Shown here piece by piece: positions 1 through 5,276 of a DNA stretch of 6,155 nt; positions within the stretch are counted from its first letter, which is position 1; each line of letters starts with the position of its first letter. The stretch is from positions 1 through 6,155 of the forward strand of contig JAUZOX010000176.1 of the NCBI GenBank assembly GCA_030706265.1, written 5' to 3'. The DNA is from Bacteroidota bacterium. Its GTDB lineage: Bacteria > Bacteroidota > Bacteroidia > Bacteroidales > Cfx3-03. The notes under the pieces were generated by a model. The model did not search any database and was not told where the DNA came from. It saw only the letters and a program-made list of their open reading frames with translations. The position numbers and the translations under genes are program-made.

Positions 1-128
1 CATTTTAAACATTTATACCCATTCTTCCATTTTTCGGCAGCAAGAAATTCCAAACATTGTTTCCCGGTTCCGAATTTCTCCCTGAAAGCCTCTTCGGACA
101 AGCCCTTAAATAAACAACCCAGTGTCAT
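1..128 (-). CDS. Transposase N-terminus, IS1595/ISXO2-like (partial, runs off left edge)
   Basis: Reading leftward from the ATG at 128-126 there is an open frame of 42 codons plus two bases at the window edge, with no stop. The peptide begins MTLGCLFKGLSEEAF and continues with a KFGT segment, then CLEFLAAEKW, then NGYKCLK. The two leftover bases (TG) start a codon that would be Cys if TGT or TGC, which would complete a C-x2-C knuckle. The order 'acidic helix, Cys, LE-hydrophobic-L, KW, G-aromatic-x-C-x2-C' is the layout I know from the N-terminal zinc ribbon of IS1595/ISXO2-type transposases, which precedes a DDE-type catalytic domain, here outside the window. The frame stays open upstream to a stop near 200 but has no earlier ATG, so 128 is the likely start. 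The rest of the element, its inverted repeats and any target duplication cannot be seen, so I cannot tell whether it is intact. The family call rests on recalled motif similarity. Confidence 0.68.
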   Translation of the reverse strand, partial: MTLGCLFKGLSEEAFREKFGTGKQCLEFLAAEKWKNGYKCLK

Positions 129-187
129 GAGAATATTTGATTTGAACAGTGAACTTAATCCCTGCCATTTTGTTAAATTTCCATTGA

Positions 188-195
188 CAAAGATA
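188..195 (-). promoter_or_regulatory. Possible -7 box for the transposase
   Basis: On the minus strand 195-188 reads TATCTTTG, an exact match to the Bacteroidota -7 consensus TAnnTTTG. It lies 59 bases upstream of the transposase ATG at 128. No TTTG or TTG element is seen at the usual spacing upstream, so the match may be chance in AT-rich DNA. Confidence 0.33.
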
Positions 196-239
196 AAAAA
201 TCATAGTGATCTTTATGCGCTAATACCAAAATATTAATT

Positions 240-247
240 TATCTTTG
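240..247 (+). promoter_or_regulatory. Likely -7 box for the thioredoxin/WbqC gene set
   Basis: Positions 240-247 read TATCTTTG, an exact match to the Bacteroidota -7 consensus TAnnTTTG, 31 bases before the ATG at 279. Transcription would start around 254 and give a leader of about 25 bases. The -33 half is poor: at a 19-base spacer there is no TTTG, and the nearest candidate, TTTA at 212-215, is 24 bases away. The call rests on the -7 match and its position. Confidence 0.5.
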
Positions 248-278
248 CAGCATAAACTAACAACTCAATCCATAAATA

Positions 279-764
279 ATGAAACGTATCATAAATCTGA
301 CCCTTCTTTTTTCTGTAGTACTGATGTTTGCATGTGGCAGCACCACAGGTAAACAATCATCCGCAACATCCGAACCCAAACCAGGTACTGCAAATGGAAA
401 ACCTATTCAGCTTGATAAACAGACCTTCCTGACACGTGTCTACAACTATGAAAAGTTTCCGGATAAGTGGGTTTACGCCGGTGATAAGCCTTGTGTAATT
501 GATTTTTACGCCGATTGGTGCGGTCCTTGTAAAATGATAGCCCCTTATCTTGAAGAAATAGCCGGAAAGTATAGTGGCAAAGTTTATGTTTATAAGGTCA
601 ACGTTGATGCTCAGCAAGAATTAGCACAATATTTTGGAATTCAAAGCATACCTGCCGTGTTGATTTGCCCGCTCCAGGGAAAACCAACGATGATGACTGG
701 TGCCAATCCCAAAGAGGAGTATTACAAAGCCGTTGAAACCATCATGGGTCTGAAAAAGAATTAA
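279..764 (+). CDS. Thioredoxin-fold lipoprotein, envelope-facing
   Basis: This 161-residue protein has a lipoprotein signal: basic MKRI, a hydrophobic stretch at residues 5-17, and a lipobox-like LMFAC with Cys19 as the lipid-bearing residue. Residues 20-45 form a flexible linker rich in Ser, Thr, Pro and Lys. The thioredoxin fold fills residues 46-158, with the active site WCGPC at 80-84 in the context DFYADWCGPCK and the cis-proline at 125 (SIP). It should act as a membrane-anchored disulfide reductase or oxidoreductase in the periplasm; its partner is unknown. An acidic surface-export signal after the lipid Cys is absent, which argues for a periplasm-facing position. Extra cysteines sit at 72, nine residues before the first active-site Cys, and at 130. 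The next gene encodes a close paralogue without the signal. The start is set by the signal peptide and the -7 box 31 bases upstream. Direction of electron flow (reduction or isomerisation) cannot be read from sequence. Confidence 0.92.
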   Translation: MKRIINLTLLFSVVLMFACGSTTGKQSSATSEPKPGTANGKPIQLDKQTFLTRVYNYEKFPDKWVYAGDKPCVIDFYADWCGPCKMIAPYLEEIAGKYSGKVYVYKVNVDAQQELAQYFGIQSIPAVLICPLQGKPTMMTGANPKEEYYKAVETIMGLKKN

Positions 765-839
765 TGATTTAAGATCATTCATAAAACAGGGATGGTCTAA
801 AATTGATAATCCTCAAGCTTTTATTTTAAAATTCATATC

Positions 840-1190
840 ATGGAACATTTAACAAAACAGACTTTTCTTGAAAAAGTCTTCAATTATGAAATAAATCAGG
901 AATGGAAATATGAAGGAAAAACACCGTGTTTGATCGATTTTTATGCCGACTGGTGTGGTCCCTGTAAGATGGTAGCCCCCATCCTTGAAGAACTGTCAAA
1001 AGAATACGAAGGCAAGATCAATATTTATAAGATCGATACTGAAGCCGAGCTGGAGCTTGCCGGTGCATTCGGTATCAGAAGCATTCCTTCATTGCTCTTT
1101 GTTCCCATGGAAGGAAAACCGCAAATGGTGCAGGGTGCTATTCCAAAGGCTCAGCTTAAACAAGCAATCGACGAAATTCTTCTGTCATAA
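840..1190 (+). CDS. Thioredoxin, cytoplasmic
   Basis: A 116-residue single-domain thioredoxin, slightly longer than the roughly 105-110 residues usual for the family. It has no signal peptide, so it is predicted to be cytosolic. The active site WCGPC is at residues 38-42 inside DFYADWCGPCK, and the cis-proline is at 83 (SIP). Such proteins reduce protein disulfides and are recharged by thioredoxin reductase with NADPH. It aligns over its whole length with the mature part of the lipoprotein upstream; by eye about half the positions are identical, including KQTFL near the N-terminus, the active-site block and the later FGI-x-SIP and GKP motifs. This suggests a tandem duplication with later gain or loss of the lipoprotein signal. 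Cys30, nine residues before Cys39, matches Cys72 of the lipoprotein. It lies 75 bases after that gene and 12 before wbqC, consistent with co-transcription. I give no trx number because several paralogues are usual in this phylum. Confidence 0.93.
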   Translation: MEHLTKQTFLEKVFNYEINQEWKYEGKTPCLIDFYADWCGPCKMVAPILEELSKEYEGKINIYKIDTEAELELAGAFGIRSIPSLLFVPMEGKPQMVQGAIPKAQLKQAIDEILLS

Positions 1191-1202
1191 CCTGTTTGCC
1201 TC

Positions 1203-1832
1203 ATGCACGATTCGGTCTTGCTGGCAACAGCTTATCTTCCACCCATCGAATACATAAAACAATGTCTTCGTTTCAATCACATTGTGATTGAATTATATGA
1301 AACATTTCCAAAACAAACATACCGTAACCGTTGCGCTATTGCAACGGCTAACGGCGTGTTACCACTTACCATACCCGTTAAAAAACCAAGCGGGAACCAC
1401 ACCCTTACAAAAGATATCGAAATAGATTTTACCGGCCGTTGGAATCAGATTCATTGGCGCGCATTAATGTCAGCCTATACACATTCACCCTATTTCCTGT
1501 ATTATAGTGACCAATTCGAATCTATTTACAAAGATCCGCCCAAACTGTTAACCGAGTTCAATTCTGAATTACTCAAAGTCATTTTTGGTCTTTTAAAAAC
1601 GGAGGTTGATCTGGGTTTCACTTCCGGTTATTCCGCCAACCCGGAAACGATCACCGATCTCCGACAGTCAATTCATCCGAAACACGATAGACCGTATCCG
1701 GGCAAACCCACTTCATATGCCGAGTATACACAAACATTCAATAACAAATATTCCTTTATTCCCAATCTAAGCATCATCGATCTGTTATTCAACGAAGGAC
1801 CCGAAGCGCTGAATTACCTGTCAGACCATTAA
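1203..1832 (+). CDS. WbqC-like family protein
   Basis: This 209-residue protein matches the WbqC-like family (Pfam PF08889 as I recall it). Recognisable blocks are TAYLPPIEYI near the N-terminus (residues 9-18), FPKQTYRNRC at 35-44 followed by NG-x3-LTIPV, QIHW with a Tyr/Ser/Pro-rich SPYFLYY block in the middle, and the C-terminal NLSIIDLLFNEGP. Length is normal for the family. The name comes from a gene in O-antigen clusters, but no biochemical activity is firmly established to my knowledge, so I assign none. No signal peptide or membrane segment is visible; a soluble cytosolic protein is expected. The gene begins 12 bases after the thioredoxin stop, which suggests translation from the same message. 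Its stop lies 3 bases from the stop of the convergent HD-domain gene, leaving no room for a terminator between them. A strong hairpin falls within the coding sequence at 1322-1354. Confidence 0.88.
   Translation: MHDSVLLATAYLPPIEYIKQCLRFNHIVIELYETFPKQTYRNRCAIATANGVLPLTIPVKKPSGNHTLTKDIEIDFTGRWNQIHWRALMSAYTHSPYFLYYSDQFESIYKDPPKLLTEFNSELLKVIFGLLKTEVDLGFTSGYSANPETITDLRQSIHPKHDRPYPGKPTSYAEYTQTFNNKYSFIPNLSIIDLLFNEGPEALNYLSDH
1322..1354 (+). other. GC-rich hairpin inside wbqC coding sequence
   Basis: CCGTTGC (1328-1334) and GCAACGG (1341-1347) are perfect inverted repeats around a 6-base loop. Outside a small internal loop (AA against CTA), CCGT (1322-1325) pairs with ACGG (1351-1354). The element falls in the codons for the conserved segment around NRCAIATANG, so coding constraint may explain part of it. 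No T-run follows, so it is not an intrinsic terminator. Confidence 0.4.
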
Positions 1833-1835
1833 TTA

Positions 1836-3953
1836 TTACAGCACAGGGTATTCCACTCTGACATGAAAGATACTCATTAGTTTACGCTTGAGAATTCGCT
1901 TTATGGTAGCGATATCTTTCATTGTTATGTTTGAATTATCAAACTGATTCTGATCCAGTTGTTTATTTATGACCCGATCGACAAGTTCACGGATCGAATC
2001 TTCATTCTTGTCTTTCAGACTTCGGGAAGCCGCTTCGACAGAGTCGGCCATCATCAAAACTGCGGTTTCTTTGGAAAAAGGAATCGGGCCGTGATAGGTA
2101 AACTTGCTTTTATCGACCTCCCTTTCAGCCATGCTTTGCAATTGTTTGACATAAAAAAACTCCGTCATACGGGTGCCATGATGTGTACGAATGAAGTCGA
2201 TGATCTGCTCGGGTAATTTATGCTTCTTGGCAAGCTCGATACCCTTGATGACATGGCTTATAAGGACCTGGGCACTCTCTTCAAAAGGCAGTTCATTGTG
2301 GGGGTTATGACCCGAAGTTTGGTTTTCAATAAAGTATTGGGCGTTTTCAATCTTGCCAATATCATGGTATAACGCACCTGTCCGCACAAGCAACGTATTT
2401 CCACCCAATTCAATGATGAGTTCCTCTGCAATATTTGCGACCATGATGCTGTGATAAAAGGTCCCGGGAGCATATGTTGCAAGTTTGCGCAATAAGGGGC
2501 TGTTGGTATCGCTTAATTCAAGCAACGTCACATCCGTCACCAATCCAAATAGTTTTTCAAAGACAAATATCAACGGATATGCAAGCAGGGTAAGCATTGC
2601 AGCAGATGCAAACATACCGAGATAAACGAAATTAAAGTGCGAAAAATTACCTTCCTGAATTAGTACAATACCGGTATAGACTAAAACATTTGTAATAAAA
2701 ATCATCAGCGAGGTGAAGAAAAATTGCGAACGCCTGTGCACCTTGACGATACTCACAATGGCTACAATCCCTGAGATGAATTGAAGATAGACAAATTCGA
2801 AACTGTTTGGAACTAAAAATCCGGATATAATCAAAATGGTCAGATTGACAAACACGGCCATCCTGGTGTCAAAGAAAACCCTGACCATAACCGGAACGAT
2901 GCAAACCGGAACGATATAGATGTAAAAACTGTTATAATTGCTGACAAGACTTATGGTCGAAACCATTATGATAATTAAAAGCAGAAGTAAAACCAGTTTG
3001 TTGCTGTCGCGAAACACATCCCGGCGAAACGAAAACATAAACAAGGCAAAAACGGTTAAAGCAGACCCGATCAGCAGGAACTGACCCAGCCGGATTAAAT
3101 ACGATTTTCCATAAGCTCCCAGTTGCGATTCATAATCATGTTTAAGTGAACTAAGTATCTGATATTTTTCATCGGTCACCAACTCTCCTTTTGAAATAAT
3201 GCTTTGTCCTTTTTGCACCATCCCTCTGGTCAGAGATATTCCCGATAAAATTGACTGACGTTGTTTTTGATTGGCCTGAAAATCATAACGGACATTATTT
3301 ACCAATGACTGTTCAAGGAGAGGTTTAAGCAATCCGGGATCTATCTCAGGAAACTCGACCGCCTTTTTAGACAACAACCCGGTAAGATAGCGATCGCCCG
3401 ATTGAATTGTGAACAAATCTCCCAGGTGAATAGTCTGGACCGTATTTCCTCTTAACAGATTGATTTCGAATGAAGCCGGCTTATTCTGAATCATCGAAGT
3501 GGGTTCGATTATGCCACGTAGCATGACCGAATCGAGCAATGCCTTGCCTATAAACCGGTTAAACTGCATGCGCTTGCTGTCAGCCGAGGTATGGGGGTAT
3601 TTATCCATCCACGCCTTATTAAAACTGGTAATATATTCCGCGTACTTATCAACAAGTGGCTTGCTATAAAGGCGAAACATTAACCTGGTTTCAAGGAGTG
3701 CGGATTCACGTTCGTTCTTAAGCTCGGCATCGGTCTTTGAGATTGCAAAGTCAAAAGGTGCAATAAGGTCCTCATTCAACCAGGGCCTGCCTTTCTGGAA
3801 CTCGTATCTGAACTTACCTTCACGGGGGAAGCTCTGTAAGAGAATCAAGGTAGTTATAAAAAACAAACCGATTCGAAACAAAACAGGATAATGATTCCAG
3901 AGCAGAATAAATTTACTTTTCATCCGAAAATAATTTGATAAAATAGGTCGCAT
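1836..3953 (-). CDS. PgpH-type seven-TM HD-domain phosphohydrolase (predicted c-di-AMP phosphodiesterase)
   Basis: This 705-residue protein has the full architecture of the 7TMR-HD family, whose characterised member PgpH of Listeria (about 718 residues) hydrolyses cyclic di-AMP to pApA. A membrane anchor lies at about residues 24-42, a large extracytoplasmic domain (7TMR-HDED) at about 43-280, seven membrane segments between about 286 and 468, and a cytosolic HD domain from about 490 to the end. The metal ligands appear intact: His501 (in FYHSIMV), His530-Asp531 (in YHDIGK), His567 (in SHV), the His591-His592 pair and Asp637 (in MMADSVE). The expected role is lowering c-di-AMP, which controls potassium and osmotic balance; what the outer domain senses is unknown. 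The start is uncertain: Met1 at 3953 precedes another Met at residue 11 (position 3923), after which MKSKFILLWNHYP reads like a more usual family N-terminus. The gene is convergent with wbqC and divergent from the NlpC/P60 gene, so it is probably monocistronic within this window. A diadenylate cyclase partner is not in view. Confidence 0.92.
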   Translation of the reverse strand: MRPILSNYFRMKSKFILLWNHYPVLFRIGLFFITTLILLQSFPREGKFRYEFQKGRPWLNEDLIAPFDFAISKTDAELKNERESALLETRLMFRLYSKPLVDKYAEYITSFNKAWMDKYPHTSADSKRMQFNRFIGKALLDSVMLRGIIEPTSMIQNKPASFEINLLRGNTVQTIHLGDLFTIQSGDRYLTGLLSKKAVEFPEIDPGLLKPLLEQSLVNNVRYDFQANQKQRQSILSGISLTRGMVQKGQSIISKGELVTDEKYQILSSLKHDYESQLGAYGKSYLIRLGQFLLIGSALTVFALFMFSFRRDVFRDSNKLVLLLLLIIIMVSTISLVSNYNSFYIYIVPVCIVPVMVRVFFDTRMAVFVNLTILIISGFLVPNSFEFVYLQFISGIVAIVSIVKVHRRSQFFFTSLMIFITNVLVYTGIVLIQEGNFSHFNFVYLGMFASAAMLTLLAYPLIFVFEKLFGLVTDVTLLELSDTNSPLLRKLATYAPGTFYHSIMVANIAEELIIELGGNTLLVRTGALYHDIGKIENAQYFIENQTSGHNPHNELPFEESAQVLISHVIKGIELAKKHKLPEQIIDFIRTHHGTRMTEFFYVKQLQSMAEREVDKSKFTYHGPIPFSKETAVLMMADSVEAASRSLKDKNEDSIRELVDRVINKQLDQNQFDNSNITMKDIATIKRILKRKLMSIFHVRVEYPVL

Positions 3954-4059
3954 GGAACTCGCATGGATAATTTGGGTGGCTGTTTTTGCTATTAAAACAT
4001 GCTTGTTTCATGTCAACATCATTCGTTAGGCAAGTTAGTTATTTTTCAAATAAAATAAG

Positions 4060-4104
4060 TTATCAACAGGTAATTGTTCTTAAGTTCTTCCATTTTGTTG
4101 ATAA
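4060..4104. repeat. Inverted 9-mer pair TTATCAACA / TGTTGATAA
   Basis: TTATCAACA at 4060-4068 and its exact reverse complement TGTTGATAA at 4096-4104 face each other across 27 bases. The 9-mer differs at one base from the DnaA box TTATCCACA. With a loop this long it is an unlikely terminator. It could be a paired protein-binding site for DnaA or a transcription factor acting on one or both divergent genes, or chance in AT-rich DNA. Confidence 0.5.
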
Positions 4105-4124
4105 GTTTCCTCGATAGGTCTCCT

Positions 4125-4153
4125 TTTGGGGTGCGCAAATTTCTCTATTTTTG
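4125..4153 (+). promoter_or_regulatory. Candidate promoter for the NlpC/P60 gene
   Basis: TTTG at 4125-4128 and TATTTTTG at 4146-4153 (exact TAnnTTTG) are separated by 17 bases, at the short end of the range for Bacteroidota promoters. The leader to the ATG at 4267 would be roughly 105 bases. The AT-rich surroundings make chance -7 matches likely; a second near match, AAATTTTG, lies at 4170-4177. Confidence 0.45.
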
Positions 4154-4266
4154 TTGAGAGTTTCCCAATAAATTTTGCAGAGCCCCATCTATCACTTTAT
4201 TATTGTTATTTTTTAATACCATAGATCGGGCTTTTCAATAAACGATCAGGTTTAATCAGAATAAAT

Positions 4267-5046
4267 ATGAATTTCGGTGTATGTTGCCTGAGTGTAGTAC
4301 CCGTTAGAGCTGATGCTTCTGATAAATCGGAAATGGTCAGCCAATTGCTTTTTGGAGAGACCTTTAGTATTCAGTCATCATCAAAAGGATGGGCAAAAAT
4401 TGTAATTGACCATGACCATTACGAGGGGTGGATTGATGAAAAACAATATACCCCGCTGAGCAATCAGGAATATGGTCAACTTTTGACCTGGCCAAGATAC
4501 TTTTCAACCGATTTGATTCATAATATTGATCAAAAAGGCTACCACTCTTTCCCGATATTAAGGGGAAGCATCTTGTATAACTCTACTGGCTCCGAATTTT
4601 CGCTTGGTGAAAACACCTTCGTTTTTGATGGACACACTGTTGATGCCGGAATCAAACCTACTGCGGATAATTTTATCATGAACGCGATCCCATTTTTAAA
4701 CAGTCCGTATACCTGGGGAGGAAGAAATCCTTTCGGAATAGATTGTTCGGGATTTGTACAAATTGTGGCACGTTTATCCGGAATCACGTTACCCCGTGAC
4801 ACTTGGCAGCAGGCGGAAGAAGGGGAACTGATTAATTTAATTCCGGAAGCACATTCGGGAGATCTGGCTTTTTTTGATAATGAGGAAGGACGTATTATCC
4901 ATGTTGGGATTTTGCTTGATAACGCTCAGATTATTCATGCATCCGGTAAAGTACGGATTGATACCGTTGATCACCAGGGAATTTTCAGAAAAGATATCAA
5001 AAAGTACAGTCACCAGTTAAGAGTAATTAAGCGAATTATACCGTGA
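4267..5046 (+). CDS. SH3-NlpC/P60 family peptidase (C40), probably cytosolic murein-peptide hydrolase
   Basis: This 259-residue protein has an N-terminal bacterial SH3 domain at about residues 8-65 (SVVPVRADASDKSEMVSQLL, then GETF and GWID), a middle linker or second SH3-like region at about 75-130, and a C-terminal NlpC/P60 domain at about 135-259. The catalytic Cys160 sits in GIDCSGFVQ after YTWGGRNPFG, His212 is in IIHVGIL, and His224 in IIHASG is the third polar residue. The family cleaves the bond between gamma-D-Glu and a diamino acid in peptidoglycan stem peptides. The layout resembles YkfC-type enzymes, which act on free murein peptides with an exposed N-terminal L-Ala and so work in recycling. 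There is no signal peptide, consistent with cytosolic action. An in-frame stop at 4222-4224 with no ATG between it and 4267 fixes the start. No obvious Shine-Dalgarno is seen. No other peptidoglycan-recycling gene is in view. Substrate specificity is inferred. Confidence 0.9.
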   Translation: MNFGVCCLSVVPVRADASDKSEMVSQLLFGETFSIQSSSKGWAKIVIDHDHYEGWIDEKQYTPLSNQEYGQLLTWPRYFSTDLIHNIDQKGYHSFPILRGSILYNSTGSEFSLGENTFVFDGHTVDAGIKPTADNFIMNAIPFLNSPYTWGGRNPFGIDCSGFVQIVARLSGITLPRDTWQQAEEGELINLIPEAHSGDLAFFDNEEGRIIHVGILLDNAQIIHASGKVRIDTVDHQGIFRKDIKKYSHQLRVIKRIIP

Positions 5047-5104
5047 ATTCCAGATACATAAGTCATATGATTGAAAGCCCTGAACGAAAACAAAGCTAGA
5101 ATCG

Positions 5105-5128
5105 AATTAAATTAACATTGATTTAATT
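5105..5128. repeat. AT-only dyad upstream of the receptor promoter
   Basis: AATTAAAT (5105-5112) and ATTTAATT (5121-5128) are exact inverted repeats around an 8-base spacer. The element ends 8 bases before the -33 of the receptor promoter, in a position where an activator or repressor could bind. As RNA it would be a weak hairpin, so it is a poor terminator for the peptidase gene 59 bases upstream. Function unknown. Confidence 0.35.
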
Positions 5129-5136
5129 TCTACTTC

Positions 5137-5167
5137 ATTGACAGTTTATATTAGGCAATTATCTTTG
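5137..5167 (+). promoter_or_regulatory. Promoter of the TonB-dependent receptor gene
   Basis: ATTG at 5137-5140 (three of four bases of the TTTG -33 element) is followed after exactly 19 bases by TATCTTTG at 5160-5167, a full match to TAnnTTTG. This is the best-spaced promoter in the window. Transcription from about 5174 would give a leader of about 100 bases, AT-rich and with a short ATCA repeat at 5241-5254. Confidence 0.65.
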
Positions 5168-5276
5168 ACCTCAAGAAATGAACAATGCAAAAGCACCAAC
5201 TCAAAATAATTTAAAATAACCAATAACTTAACCCATCAACATCAATCAATCAATTTACTAACCTAAAAATTTATTT

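Larger units (their letters stand above)
3954..4266. other. Divergent intergenic region (313 bases)
   Basis: This AT-rich gap separates the leftward HD-domain gene from the rightward NlpC/P60 gene and should hold both promoters. No convincing coding frame is seen. Contents: a rightward promoter candidate at 4125-4153; an inverted pair of TTATCAACA 9-mers at 4060-4068 and 4096-4104; the related core TCAACA at 4013-4018 and its reverse complement at 4152-4157; and a small dyad ACATG/CATGT at 3997-4001 and 4009-4013 in the leader of the HD gene. For the leftward gene the best -7 candidate is a one-mismatch TTTATTTG at 4054-4047 on the minus strand without a -33 partner, too weak to call. Confidence 0.6.

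Noticed and set aside
357..617. Minus-strand open frame of 86 codons across the thioredoxin lipoprotein gene
   Set aside because: It is antisense to a well-supported gene, its peptide has no recognisable motif, and it has no promoter or start context.
763..779. Hairpin AATGAT/ATCATT at the end of the thioredoxin lipoprotein gene, as a terminator
   Set aside because: The stem is only 6 bp, almost all A-T, overlaps the stop codon and is not followed by a T-run, so termination is unlikely.
985..1257. Plus-strand open frame of 90 codons overlapping thioredoxin and wbqC
   Set aside because: It is an out-of-frame shadow of two strongly conserved reading frames and its peptide has no domain features.
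1833..1835. Bidirectional terminator between wbqC and the convergent HD-domain gene
   Set aside because: The gap is 3 bases and I see no stem with flanking T-runs in the adjoining coding ends; termination may occur inside the opposing gene or be Rho-dependent.
3954..4266. Chromosomal replication origin
   Set aside because: Only two near-DnaA 9-mers, neither an exact consensus, and no neighbouring replication genes are seen; a regulatory site is a more modest reading.
5241..5254. Tetranucleotide ATCA tandem repeat as a phase-variation tract
   Set aside because: Only about three and a half copies are present, lying in the untranslated leader; too short to expect frequent slippage.
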